The notes under the pieces: generated by a model | Told to the model about the DNA's origin: nothing | The model's input: the letters and a program-made list of their open reading frames with translations, nothing else | The model's database searches: none | Translations under genes and position numbers: made by a program | Part shown: piece after piece, positions 11,897 to 20,047 of the stretch | Position numbering within the stretch: position 1 is the first letter of the stretch | Layout: each line of letters begins with the position of its first letter | Source of the DNA: Micromonospora lupini str. Lupac 08 | GTDB lineage: Bacteria; Actinomycetota; Actinomycetes; Mycobacteriales; Micromonosporaceae | DNA length: 64,000 nucleotides | Assembly (NCBI RefSeq): GCF_000297395.2 | Contig: NZ_HF570108.1 | Span: 979,810-1,043,809, forward strand | Direction: 5' to 3'

Positions 11897-12379
11897 GTGT
11901 CAGAGCAGGTCGCACCGCCCCCCGCGTCCGACGCCGCGCCGCAGCAGCCGGCCGTCGAGACGCCGCCCCCGGCCGAGCCGGAGGCGAAGAGCTCCGGCGG
12001 GAAGAAGGCGCTCGGCATCATCGGCGCGATCGTCGTGTTTCTCGTCGTCGCCGGCCTGAAGTTCGGTCTCGGCGCGGCGATCGGCAACTTCCTGAACAAG
12101 GACGAGACGGCCGACGCCAAGTCCGGCGACTGCATCGCCGAGCTGCCCGAGATCAAGGGTGACAAGGAGGAGGAGGTCGACGGCGCCAAGGTCGTCGAGT
12201 GCACCTCCACCGACGCCGCGTACAACGTGGTCGGTCGGATCGACGGGCAGACCGAGGCCCAGGCCAAGTCCGAGACCACCTGCACCGAGTTCTTCAAGGA
12301 AGGCCAGGAGGGGTACGTCTTCTACAGCATCGAGTCGGGCAAGAAGGGCTACGTGCTCTGCCTGACCAAGAAGGCCTGA
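11897..12379 (+). CDS. Membrane-anchored secreted protein, LppU-like
   Basis: 160 residues from GTG 11897 with GGAAGGA upstream. Pro/Ala-rich cytoplasmic start (1-33), one membrane helix (about 38-62, KKALGIIGAIVVFLVVAGLKFGLG), then an extracellular domain with conserved Cys residues (SGDCIAELPE, VVECTSTDAAYNVVGRI, TTCTEFF, YVLCLTKKA). This arrangement resembles the LppU/SCO3897-type actinobacterial small exported domain; function unknown. A strong terminator follows. Confidence 0.75.
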   Translation: MSEQVAPPPASDAAPQQPAVETPPPAEPEAKSSGGKKALGIIGAIVVFLVVAGLKFGLGAAIGNFLNKDETADAKSGDCIAELPEIKGDKEEEVDGAKVVECTSTDAAYNVVGRIDGQTEAQAKSETTCTEFFKEGQEGYVFYSIESGKKGYVLCLTKKA

Positions 12380-12410
12380 GCAAGAGGGTCTGACCGGGCT
12401 GAAGCACCGA

Positions 12411-12445
12411 CGACGGCGGCGGGGGAGCGTTCCCCGCCGCCGTCG
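12411..12445 (+). terminator. Terminator after LppU-like gene
   Basis: 14-bp perfect stem (CGACGGCGGCGGGG, 12411-12424, with 12432-12445) and a 7-base loop, 31 bases after the stop. There is no T-tract. Confidence 0.7.
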
Positions 12446-12521
12446 GCATACCCCCGGTCACCGTCCGGCGAACAGGAGGTGAATGCCACTGTTCCGGCGT
12501 CTTCCCGACGGGAGGCGCGGC

Positions 12522-12581
12522 ATGGCAGGCTACCGGCACGTAGGACCACTGGGCGACCAGCCAACGATGACTGACCGCTAG
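12522..12581 (+). CDS. Candidate 19-codon leader ORF before dienelactone hydrolase gene
   Basis: ATG 12522 has a GGGAGG ribosome site 6 bases upstream. The frame encodes MAGYRHVGPLGDQPTMTDR and ends in TAG (12579-12581), whose last two bases begin the GGAGG ribosome site of the next gene. Translation here would end exactly on that site, so coupling is plausible. No family is known to me and chance is possible. Confidence 0.35.
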   Translation: MAGYRHVGPLGDQPTMTDR

Positions 12582-12592
12582 GAGGACGGCCG

Positions 12593-13279
12593 ATGGGCGA
12601 CATGGTGAGCTACCGCAGCAACGGGGGTACGAGCGAGGGGTATCTCGCGATACCCGCCAGCGGCACGACCAGCCCCGCCGTCATCGTCATTCAGGAGTGG
12701 TGGGGTCTCGTCCCGCACATCCGGTCGGTCGCGGACCGGTTCGCCGAGGCCGGCTTCGTCGCCCTCGCCCCGGACTTCTACCACGGTGAGACCACCAGCG
12801 AGCCGGACGAGGCGCAGCGTCTGCTGCTGGCGATGCGGATGGACGAGGCGGCGAAGGACATCGCGGGCGCCGCCGACTACCTCGCGGGGCGGCCGGAGGT
12901 CACCGGCAAGGTCGGCGCCGTCGGGTTCTGCGCCGGCGGCAGCCTGGCCCTCTGGTCGGCGACCCTCTCCGAGCGGATCGTCGCCACCGCCGGCTTCTAT
13001 CCCGTGCTGCCCTGGGAGTCGATGCGCCCCGAGTGGGTCGACTACGCCGGCAAGGCGGCGGTCATCCACTGCTCCGAAGAGGACGGCACCTCGACCGCCG
13101 AGGGTGTGCAGACCGCACGCCGGGCCATCGAGGAGGCCGGCGGCACCTGCCAGCTCTACGACTACCCGGGCACCTCGCACGCGTTCTTCAACGACGACCG
13201 GCCGGAGGCGTTCGACCAGCGTTCCGCCGCCAGCGCCTGGGCCCGCACCCTTGAGCTCTTCCGGGCCAAACTTGGCTGA
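12593..13279 (+). CDS. Dienelactone hydrolase family protein
   Basis: 228 residues from ATG 12593 (AGGAGG 12580s). Single-domain alpha/beta hydrolase of the DLH type: conserved Glu region [20 protein letters not shown], nucleophile elbow GFCAGG with Cys in place of Ser (about residue 106), Asp region CSEEDGTS and catalytic His in GTSHAFFND. DLHs open dienelactones in chlorocatechol degradation, but many bacterial homologues act on other lactones or esters; no aromatic-degradation genes are nearby. The 3' end overlaps the uracil-DNA glycosylase frame by 8 bases. Confidence 0.9.
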   Translation: MGDMVSYRSNGGTSEGYLAIPASGTTSPAVIVIQEWWGLVPHIRSVADRFAEAGFVALAPDFYHGETTSEPDEAQRLLLAMRMDEAAKDIAGAADYLAGRPEVTGKVGAVGFCAGGSLALWSATLSERIVATAGFYPVLPWESMRPEWVDYAGKAAVIHCSEEDGTSTAEGVQTARRAIEEAGGTCQLYDYPGTSHAFFNDDRPEAFDQRSAASAWARTLELFRAKLG

Positions 13280-14012
13280 GCCGCGTACCCCCGACCAGGT
13301 CGTCGCCCGCGCCGCGCGGGCGACGGACCTGGCCGACCTCGACGCGGCCGTCAGTGACTGTTTCGCCTGCCCCCGGCTGGTCCGGTGGCGGGAGGAGGTG
13401 GCCCGCACCCGGCGGGCCGCCTTCCGCGACCAGGAGTACTGGGGTCGACCGGTGCCGGGCTTCGGCCCCGCCGACGCGCGGATCGCCATCCTCGGGCTCG
13501 CGCCCGCCGCGCACGGTGGCAACCGCACCGGCCGGATCTTCACCGGCGACCGCTCGGGCGACGTGCTCTTCGCGGCGCTGCACCGGGCCGGGCTGGCGAA
13601 CCAGCCGACAAGTGTCGCCGCCGACGACGGGCTCACCCTGCGGGATCTGCGGATCTTCTCGGCCGTCCGCTGCGCCCCGCCGGACAACAAGCCCACCCCG
13701 GCCGAGCGGGACACCTGCGCGCCCTGGCTGCACCGCGAGGTCACCCTGATCCGGCCCACCCTGCGCGTCGTGGTGGCGCTTGGCGCGTTCGCCTGGGCCG
13801 CGTGGTGGCCGGTGCTGCGCCAGGTGTACGGGCAGCGCCCGCCCAGCCCGCGACCGGCGTTCGGTCATGGGGCACACTGGTCCGGCGCGGCCGTGCCGGA
13901 GTTGCTCGGCTGCTACCACGTCAGCCAGCAGAACACCTTCACCGGGCGGCTGACACCGGGGATGTTGGACGATGTCTTCGGCCGGGCCAAGCAGTTGGCC
14001 GAAGTGGACTGA
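13272..14012 (+). CDS. Uracil-DNA glycosylase, family 5 (UDGb type)
   Basis: 246 residues if the TTG at 13272 is used, overlapping the upstream stop by 8 bases; no better start is present. It removes uracil and other deaminated bases from DNA. Family-5 features: motif [23 protein letters not shown] (shown in part, about residues 75-97), the [14 protein letters not shown]ys pair that belongs to the Fe-S cluster set together with later Cys residues ([16 protein letters not shown]), and the C-terminal YHVSQQNTF motif. The overlap suggests translation is coupled to the hydrolase gene. Repair of deamination is relevant in a GC-rich genome. Confidence 0.88.
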   Translation: MAEPRTPDQVVARAARATDLADLDAAVSDCFACPRLVRWREEVARTRRAAFRDQEYWGRPVPGFGPADARIAILGLAPAAHGGNRTGRIFTGDRSGDVLFAALHRAGLANQPTSVAADDGLTLRDLRIFSAVRCAPPDNKPTPAERDTCAPWLHREVTLIRPTLRVVVALGAFAWAAWWPVLRQVYGQRPPSPRPAFGHGAHWSGAAVPELLGCYHVSQQNTFTGRLTPGMLDDVFGRAKQLAEVD

Positions 14013-14032
14013 GAACGCGTGGGGTGGTGGCG

Positions 14033-14842
14033 ATGACGAACGGAACACGCCCGCCCACGCCGTCCCCGGTCGCCGGCTCGGGTGTGGTCCGCCCGGTGCT
14101 CGGCCTGCTGCGCCGCTGGTGGCCGGTGGGTGCGGTGACGGCGCTGCTCGCGGCCGCCGCACTGGCCTCGGCGCACTCGTCGATCGGTGCCAGTCAGATC
14201 CCACCCGCCGCGGACGACGTGCCCTGGGTGCCGGAATATCCGACGGACACGCCGTCGCCACCGCCGTCGATCCCGGTCGAGCCGAGGGACGCCGGCGAGG
14301 CCACCCAGGCGCACATCCCGCAGTGGATCGCCACCGTGGCGATGGCTCTGCTCGGGCTGGCCATCCTCGCGGTGCTGGGTTACCTCGGCTGGCTCCTGAT
14401 CCGCGGCGCGCTGCGCCGCACCTCGCGAGCGCTGCCGGCGCAGCGGGCCCGGCGTACGGCCGAGGGCACCGCCCGGGAGGTGGTCGCCGCCCTCGACGCC
14501 GGCCTGGTGGAGCTGGACGACCAGGCCACCGACCCCCGCGTCGCGGTGATCGCCTGCTGGGTCCGCCTGGAGGAGGCCGCCGCCGTGGCCGGTCTGTCCC
14601 GGCGTCCCGGCGACACACCTACCGACCTGGTCACCCGGCTGCTGCGCGGTGACCCGTCGACAGGCGTCCCGGCGATCGTCAGCGCCGACGTGCTGGCCGA
14701 GTTCGCGCACGTCTACCGGGAGGCCCGGTACGCCACGCGCGAGGTCGACGAGGGCACCCGCGACCAGGCCCGTGCCGCGCTGCGGCGGCTCCGCGGTGAA
14801 CTCACCGTCGTGACGGCGGGCGCCCCCGAGGTGCCGTCGTGA
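14033..14842 (+). CDS. DUF4129-type membrane protein of the MoxR operon
   Basis: 269 residues from ATG 14033; GTGs at 14024 and 14027 are alternatives. Two membrane helices (about 30-50, and 100-125 in WIATVAMALLGLAILAVLGYLGWLLI), a Pro-rich external loop between them, and a C-terminal cytoplasmic DUF4129-like helical domain (WVRLEEAAAVAGLSRRPGDTPTD ... YREARYATREVDEGTRDQA). DUF4129 is found fused to or beside transglutaminase-like and MoxR/DUF58 genes. It starts the tight gene series up to 18544. Confidence 0.8.
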   Translation: MTNGTRPPTPSPVAGSGVVRPVLGLLRRWWPVGAVTALLAAAALASAHSSIGASQIPPAADDVPWVPEYPTDTPSPPPSIPVEPRDAGEATQAHIPQWIATVAMALLGLAILAVLGYLGWLLIRGALRRTSRALPAQRARRTAEGTAREVVAALDAGLVELDDQATDPRVAVIACWVRLEEAAAVAGLSRRPGDTPTDLVTRLLRGDPSTGVPAIVSADVLAEFAHVYREARYATREVDEGTRDQARAALRRLRGELTVVTAGAPEVPS

Positions 14843-14864
14843 ACGGGCCGGGGACGGTGGAGCG

Positions 14865-15452
14865 GTGAGCGGCAGCGCCAGCATCGACGACCTGCTCACC
14901 TTCGAGGAGGAGCGGCCGAAGCGGGACGACCGTGACAAGCCGGGCCGGGCCGGGCGTGTGTTCCGGGCCCTGGCCGGCAACGCCGCACTGGTCGCCGTGC
15001 TTGTCGTCGGCCTCCGGGCGGTGGGTCTGCAGGTGTCGCTGGTGATCCTGGTGGCCGGGGTGTTCGCGGTGTCCGCGGTGCGTCGGATCGCCGCCGCCCT
15101 CGCGGCGCCACCGCCGCCGGCGACCCGGCGCTCCTCCACCACCCAGTACGACGAGGGCACCTGGAACTGGGGTGCCCGGGACGCGCTGCGCGCCGCCATC
15201 AACGGCTGGGAACTCCCGCTGGACTGGTCAACGACGCGACCCGAACGCTTCACCGGGGTCATCCTGCCCCGGCTCGCGGAACTGGCCGACGAGCGGCTGC
15301 GCCTGAAGCACGGCGTGACCCGCGAGTCGGACCCGGGCCGTGCCCGTGCCCTGCTGGGTGACCGGCTGTGGACGTTCCTGGAGAGCCCGCCCCGCCGCCC
15401 CCCGTCGCCGCGCGATCTCGCGGTGATCGTCGCCGAACTGGAGAAGATCTGA
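14865..15452 (+). CDS. Membrane protein in MoxR operon, unknown function
   Basis: 195 residues from GTG 14865 (GGACGGTGGAGC upstream). A charged N-terminal region (FEEERPKRDDRDKPGRAGR), two closely spaced hydrophobic segments (about 38-75) and a hydrophilic C-terminal half (WNWGARDALRAAINGWELPL ... RLAELADERLRLKHGVTRES) of no recognised domain. Its TGA overlaps the ATG of the moxR-like gene. The position between DUF4129 and MoxR genes suggests a partner in the same envelope machine. Confidence 0.75.
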   Translation: MSGSASIDDLLTFEEERPKRDDRDKPGRAGRVFRALAGNAALVAVLVVGLRAVGLQVSLVILVAGVFAVSAVRRIAAALAAPPPPATRRSSTTQYDEGTWNWGARDALRAAINGWELPLDWSTTRPERFTGVILPRLAELADERLRLKHGVTRESDPGRARALLGDRLWTFLESPPRRPPSPRDLAVIVAELEKI

Positions 15453-16459
15453 TGAACGACGTGGACCGGAGCATGTCCGCCGCCGAGGTCGGTCGCCTGG
15501 CCCGGGCCGTCCTGGACGCGGTCGGCACCGTCGTGGTCGGCAAGCGCGACGCGTTGGAGCTGGTCCTCGCCGGGATCCTGGCCGGCGGGCACGTGCTCCT
15601 AGAGGACCTGCCGGGCCTGGGCAAGACGCTCACCGCGCGCTCCTTCGCCCAGGCGCTCGGGTTGGACTTCCGCCGGCTCCAGTTCACCCCGGACCTGCTG
15701 CCCGCCGACGTCACCGGCTCCTTCCTCTACGACCAGCGCAACGGCGACTTCACCTTCCGGGCGGGGCCGGTCTTCACCAACCTGCTCCTCGCCGACGAGA
15801 TCAACCGGACGCCGCCGAAGACCCAGTCCGCGCTGCTGGAGGCCATGCAGGAGAAGCAGGTCTCGGTGGAGGGCGTGACGTACAAGCTGGACGAGCCGTT
15901 CCACGTGCTGGCCACCGCCAACCCCATCGAGTACGAGGGCACGTATCCGCTGCCCGAGGCGCAGCTGGACCGGTTCCTGCTGCGGGTCTCCTTCGGCTAT
16001 CCGGAGCACGAGGAGGAGTGGGAGGTCCTGCGCCGCCGGATGGGTCGCCGCCGCGAGGAGGCCGACATCAAACCGGTGGTCGACGCCGCCACCCTGCGGG
16101 CGATGCAGGCCGCCCTGGAGGACGTGGTGGTGGAGGACTCGATCGGCCGGTACATCGTGTCCCTCACCGCTGCCACCCGGGAACATCCGTCGGTGCTTGT
16201 CGGCGCCTCGCCGCGTGGCTCGTTGGCGCTGCTGCTGCTGGCCCGGGTGCGCGCGGTGTTCGGCGGCCGAGACTACGTGGTGCCGGAGGACGTCAAGGAG
16301 GTGGCGGCGCCCGCCCTGGCCCACCGGATCACCCTGCGCCCGGAGATGTGGCTGCGCCGCGTCGACCCGGCCTTCGTGGTGGGTGAGGTGTTGGAGGCGA
16401 CGCCCGCTCCGGCCAGTGGCGCGTTGCCCAGCTACGCCGCCGGCGGGCTCCGGCGCTGA
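15452..16459 (+). CDS. MoxR-family AAA+ ATPase
   Basis: 335 residues; ATG 15452 overlaps the previous stop (TGATG). Walker A LPGLGKT (residues 53-59), Walker B LLLADEIN (111-118), sensor 1 VLATANPIEYEGTYPLPEAQ and Arg-finger DRFLLR follow MoxR order, with the AAA_lid domain at the C-terminus. MoxR ATPases act as chaperones that mature or regulate partner proteins with von Willebrand (VWA) or DUF58 domains. Here the partner is almost certainly the DUF58 protein, whose start codon overlaps its stop. Confidence 0.95.
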   Translation: MNDVDRSMSAAEVGRLARAVLDAVGTVVVGKRDALELVLAGILAGGHVLLEDLPGLGKTLTARSFAQALGLDFRRLQFTPDLLPADVTGSFLYDQRNGDFTFRAGPVFTNLLLADEINRTPPKTQSALLEAMQEKQVSVEGVTYKLDEPFHVLATANPIEYEGTYPLPEAQLDRFLLRVSFGYPEHEEEWEVLRRRMGRRREEADIKPVVDAATLRAMQAALEDVVVEDSIGRYIVSLTAATREHPSVLVGASPRGSLALLLLARVRAVFGGRDYVVPEDVKEVAAPALAHRITLRPEMWLRRVDPAFVVGEVLEATPAPASGALPSYAAGGLRR

Positions 16460-17901
16460 TGACCGGCCCGACCGCGCCCGTGCCGCCGTCCACCGAGCCG
16501 GAGTCGACAGCCGGCTGGGCGCCCACCCCGGCGCTCGGCCGCGCGGTGCTTCTCGCCGGCCTGTTGCTGGTGGCGGGGGTCCTGCTGGGGAGGGTCGATC
16601 TCGTCGTGCTGGCGGCGCCGTTCGCGCTGGGCACCGCGTACGCGCTGCGCCGCCGGCCCACGACGCTGCCGCAGGTCTGGATCACCGCCGGGGACGACGC
16701 GCCGCTCGTCGAGGGTGGCGAGGTGTCCGCCGCGGTAAGTGTCGGCAACCCGGACGCGGTCGACTACGACCTGGTGGTGGTGCGGTCCCGGGTCTCGCCG
16801 TGGTTGCGGATCACCCGTGCCGGCTTCGCCGGGGCCGGTCCCGCCGCCGATGTCCCGCCCGCCGAGGTCCCGTCCGCCGCCGGCACGCCCGCCGGGAACC
16901 GTCGTTCGGCCGCCGACCGGCCGTTCGTGACCTCGGTGCCCGCCGCCGAGGCGGTGGACCTGGAATTGGCCGGCCGGGCGCTGCGCTGGGGTCGACACCC
17001 GGTCGGTCCCGCCGGAGCGCGGGTCGCCACGGCGGGTGGTCTGCTGGTCTCCCGAGCGGTGTTCACCGAGCCGGTCGGGGTGCGGGTCTATCCGCGTACC
17101 GAACCGTTCGAGGCGGTGGAGGCGATGCCCCGCGCCGCCGGCCTGGTCGGCGCGCACCACTCCCGCCGGCCCGGTGAGGGCGGCGAACTGGCCGGCGTAC
17201 GGATCTTCGCCCCCGGCGACCGGCTGCGCCGTGTCGACTGGCGGGTGTCGCTGCGCGCCCGGCAGTTGCACGTGGCGGCCACCCTCTCCGACCGGGACGC
17301 CGAGGTGGTGGTGCTGCTCGACGTGCTCGCCGAGGCCGGGCGCTCCGGCGGGGTGGACGGCTCGGCCTCGGTGCTGGACACCACAGTGCGGGCCACCGCG
17401 GCGATCGCCGAGCACTACCTGCACCGGGGCGACCGGGTGTCGCTTCTGGAGTACGGGCCGGGAGCCCGCCGCCTGCGCGCTGCCGCCGGTCGCCGGCAGT
17501 ACCTGACCGTCCTGGAGTGGCTGCTCGACGTACGCGCCGACGCCTCCCAGCACGAGCCGTACGAGCAGGTCTTCGGCCCGCAGCAGCTCTCCTCGGACGC
17601 GTTGGTGGTGGTCCTCACCCCGCTGCTGGACGAGCGGTCGGCGCAGATGCTGGCGCGGCTGGCCCGCTCCGGCCGGTTCGTGGTGGCTGTCGACACGCTG
17701 CCGGCCAACCTGACGCCGCCGAAGGATCGGGGGTGGGCCGAGGTGGCGTACCGCCTGTGGCGGCTGGACCGGGAGACCATGATCGGGCAGCTCCGGGAGC
17801 ACGGCGTGCCCGTGGTGCGCTGGGCCGGCGCGGGGAGCCTGGACCAGGTGCTGCGGGACGTGGCGCGGCTGGCCACGGCCCCAAGGGTCGGTTCCCGGTG
17901 A
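16459..17901 (+). CDS. DUF58 domain protein
   Basis: 480 residues; ATG 16459 overlaps the MoxR stop (TGATG). Two N-terminal membrane helices (about 25-60), a beta-rich middle part, the DUF58 signature RRPGEGGELAGVRIFAPGD followed by RLRRVDWRVSLR (about 235-265), and a VWA-like C-terminal fold (VVVLLDVLAEAG, LVVVLTPLLDE). DUF58/MoxR pairs are widespread and poorly understood. The stop codon is at the very start of a sequence (17898-17950) that looks like a dispersed repeat. Confidence 0.92.
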   Translation: MTGPTAPVPPSTEPESTAGWAPTPALGRAVLLAGLLLVAGVLLGRVDLVVLAAPFALGTAYALRRRPTTLPQVWITAGDDAPLVEGGEVSAAVSVGNPDAVDYDLVVVRSRVSPWLRITRAGFAGAGPAADVPPAEVPSAAGTPAGNRRSAADRPFVTSVPAAEAVDLELAGRALRWGRHPVGPAGARVATAGGLLVSRAVFTEPVGVRVYPRTEPFEAVEAMPRAAGLVGAHHSRRPGEGGELAGVRIFAPGDRLRRVDWRVSLRARQLHVAATLSDRDAEVVVLLDVLAEAGRSGGVDGSASVLDTTVRATAAIAEHYLHRGDRVSLLEYGPGARRLRAAAGRRQYLTVLEWLLDVRADASQHEPYEQVFGPQQLSSDALVVVLTPLLDERSAQMLARLARSGRFVVAVDTLPANLTPPKDRGWAEVAYRLWRLDRETMIGQLREHGVPVVRWAGAGSLDQVLRDVARLATAPRVGSR

Positions 17902-17950
17902 GCGTGAGGAGTGAGCCGGGTTTGCGAGCCCCGCAGTCGCGAACGAAAAG
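17898..17950. repeat. Candidate dispersed repeat after DUF58 gene
   Basis: The string starting GTGAGCGTGAGGAGTGAGCC contains the DUF58 TGA and continues through TTTGCGAGCCCCGCAGTCGC to 17950. I recognise this type of string as a common intergenic repeat of Micromonospora-like genomes, but only from memory, and this window has just one copy. Confidence 0.35.
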
Positions 17951-17980
17951 CGGCCCGGTGAGGATCGAGGGTGAGTGCAG

Positions 17981-18544
17981 ATGATCGACGCGGTCACCGG
18001 GCGGGTTCGGGCTGCCCAGGAGGCGGTGGCTCGGATCAGCGCCGTTCCGCTGATGGTCCGGGTCGCGATCTTCGTCACCGCGCTGGCCGGGTTGGCGCTG
18101 GCGTTTCCCGCCGAGGTGCTGATCGGCCGGCCGCTGCTGTTTCTGGCGGTGGCGGCGGTGCTGCCCGCGGTGGGTCCGCGGCGGCTGTGGCCGACCTTCG
18201 TGGCGCTGGTCATGGTCGGTGGCTGGTTGCTCGCCACCGACGGGTACGGCCGGCCGGTGGCGTTGTGGCGGCTGCTCGCCGTCGCCGCGCTGCTGTACCT
18301 GGGGCACTCCCTGTGCGCGTTGGCGGCGCTGCTGCCCTACGACGCGGTGGTGGACCCGGAGCTGGTCACCCGGTGGTTGCTGCGGGTGGGGGCGGTGCTG
18401 TTGGGCACGGCCGTGCTGGCGGTGCTGCTGTTGCAGGCGGCGGGCCTGGGCGGGGAGGCCGGGTATCAGTGGGTCACCGTGCTGGGGTTGTTGGTGGCGG
18501 TGGGTGTGGTCGCGTTGCTGGGTTGGCTGCTGCGGCGTAGGTGA
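17981..18544 (+). CDS. Multi-pass membrane protein at the end of the MoxR operon
   Basis: 187 residues from ATG 17981 (GAGGG 9 bases upstream); GTG 17975 is an alternative. About six hydrophobic helices (for example VAIFVTALAGLALAF, LLFLAVAAVLPAV, LLAVAALLYLGHSLCAL, LLGTAVLAVLLLQAAGL) with an amphipathic N-terminal helix. A competing frame at 17971-18540 is a low-complexity shadow. The family is not known to me; the position suggests a membrane component working with the MoxR/DUF58 proteins. Confidence 0.75.
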   Translation: MIDAVTGRVRAAQEAVARISAVPLMVRVAIFVTALAGLALAFPAEVLIGRPLLFLAVAAVLPAVGPRRLWPTFVALVMVGGWLLATDGYGRPVALWRLLAVAALLYLGHSLCALAALLPYDAVVDPELVTRWLLRVGAVLLGTAVLAVLLLQAAGLGGEAGYQWVTVLGLLVAVGVVALLGWLLRRR

Positions 18545-18647
18545 ACACCTGAGGCGACAGGGTTACGCAGGTCACAGGGGTTGTGTTCCGTCACAGATGG
18601 GGGGCGCGAGCGGGATTACCTGAGCCGGGCGGGGAAAGATAGATGAC

Positions 18648-19979
18648 GTGAATCCGAAGCGGATCCTTGTGGTGGGTGCCGGGCACGTTGGTCTCTACGC
18701 GGCCCTGCGCCTGTCAAAGAAGCTCAGCTCCCGTGAGGCTGAGGTCATCGTCGTGGACCCCCAGCCCCACATGACCTACCAGCCGTTCCTGCCCGAGGCT
18801 GCGGCGGGAAACATCTCCCCCCGGCACTCCGTGGTGCCGCTGCGGCGCGAGCTGCGCCGGTGCAAGGTGGTGGCGGGAACGGTCACGCGTGTCGAGCACG
18901 ACCGCAAGGTGGCCACCGTGCAGCCGATCGTCGGCCCGGCCCGGGAGATCGCGTACGACCACGTGATCGTCGCGCCGGGTTCGGTGTCCCGGACGCTGCC
19001 GATTCCGGGCCTGCACGAGCAGGGCATCGGGTTCAAGACCATCGGTGAGGCGATCTACCTCCGTAACCACGTGCTGGACCGGCTGGACGTCGCGGCCGTG
19101 ACCCCGGACCCGGAGGTTCGCCGCTCGGCGCTGACCTTCACGTTCGTCGGTGGCGGTTACGCGGGCATCGAGGCGCTCGCCGAGATGGAGGACATGGCCC
19201 GCGACGCCCTGCGCTATTACCCGGAGCTCGAGCCGGAGGACATGCGCTGGGTGCTGGTGGAGGCCACCAACCGGGTTCTGCCCGAGGTCGATCGGGACAT
19301 GGGCGCCTACACGGTGCAGCAGCTGCTCAAGCGCAACATGGACATCCGACTGGACACCCGCCTGGAGTCCTGCGTCGACGGGGTGGTCAAGCTCTCCGAC
19401 GGCGACAGCTTCCGCTCCGACACGATCGTCTGGACGGCCGGCGTGAAGCCGTCGCCGATGCTGGACGCGACGGACTTCCCGCGTGACGAGCGCCGGCGGG
19501 TCACCTGCATCCCCACGCTCCAGGTGGTCGACGGCGACCAGGTCATCGAGGGCGCGTGGAGCGCCGGTGACTGCGCCGCCGTGCCGGACCTGACCAAGGA
19601 GCCGGGCAACTTCTGCTCGCCGAGCGCGCAGCACGCGGTGCGTCAGGCGGCGCGGATGGCCGACAACATCGCGGCCGTGATCCGGGGTCGCGAACCGGTC
19701 AACTACAAGCACAAGCACGCCGGCAGCGTGGCCAGCCTCGGCCTGCACAAGGGTGTCGCCCAGGTGTACGGCATCAAGATGACCGGCTGGCCGGCCTGGT
19801 TCATGCACCGGACGTACCACATGAGCCGGATCCCCTCGTTCAACCGCAAGGTCCGCGTGGTGGTGGACTGGTCGCTGGCGTTCTTCCTCAAGCGTGAGGT
19901 CGTCGCCCTCGGTCAGTTGCACGACCCGCGCGAGGAGTTCGTCGAGGCGTCCCAGCCGGTGGGCGCGCCGCGCGTCTGA
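18648..19979 (+). CDS. ndh: Type II NADH dehydrogenase-like NAD/FAD oxidoreductase
   Basis: 443 residues from GTG 18648. N-terminal FAD-binding GAGHVGLYAALRLSKKL (residues 9-25) with the TYQPFLPEAAAG segment, and the second nucleotide motif FVGGGYAGIEALAEMED (about 165-181) for NADH. ATG-type SAGDCAAVPDL and the AQHAVRQAARMADNI segment match NDH-2 and the wider flavin disulphide reductase-like group. It would pass electrons from NADH to menaquinone without pumping protons. C-terminal amphipathic segments (WPAWFMHRTYHM ... RVVVDWSLAFFLKREVV) suit membrane attachment. Related quinone reductases cannot be excluded. Confidence 0.9.
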   Translation: MNPKRILVVGAGHVGLYAALRLSKKLSSREAEVIVVDPQPHMTYQPFLPEAAAGNISPRHSVVPLRRELRRCKVVAGTVTRVEHDRKVATVQPIVGPAREIAYDHVIVAPGSVSRTLPIPGLHEQGIGFKTIGEAIYLRNHVLDRLDVAAVTPDPEVRRSALTFTFVGGGYAGIEALAEMEDMARDALRYYPELEPEDMRWVLVEATNRVLPEVDRDMGAYTVQQLLKRNMDIRLDTRLESCVDGVVKLSDGDSFRSDTIVWTAGVKPSPMLDATDFPRDERRRVTCIPTLQVVDGDQVIEGAWSAGDCAAVPDLTKEPGNFCSPSAQHAVRQAARMADNIAAVIRGREPVNYKHKHAGSVASLGLHKGVAQVYGIKMTGWPAWFMHRTYHMSRIPSFNRKVRVVVDWSLAFFLKREVVALGQLHDPREEFVEASQPVGAPRV

Positions 19980-19988
19980 GCAAACTGG

Positions 19989-20026
19989 ACGAAAGGGCCC
20001 CTCCCGACCGGGAGGGGCCCTTTCGT
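19989..20026. terminator. Strong bidirectional terminator
   Basis: Perfect 17-bp stem (19989-20005 ACGAAAGGGCCCCTCCC with 20010-20026) and a GACC loop, flanked by A-run and T-run parts within the stem. It lies between the convergent ends of ndh and the 20048-21907 membrane gene and can serve both. Confidence 0.9.
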
Positions 20027-20047
20027 GCTGTCTGACGTCGGGTGGCG

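Noticed and set aside
17971..18540. Plus-strand frame one register off the last MoxR-operon membrane gene.
   Set aside because: It is Gly/Arg/Ala low-complexity, whereas the 17981 frame gives regular membrane helices and a better start.
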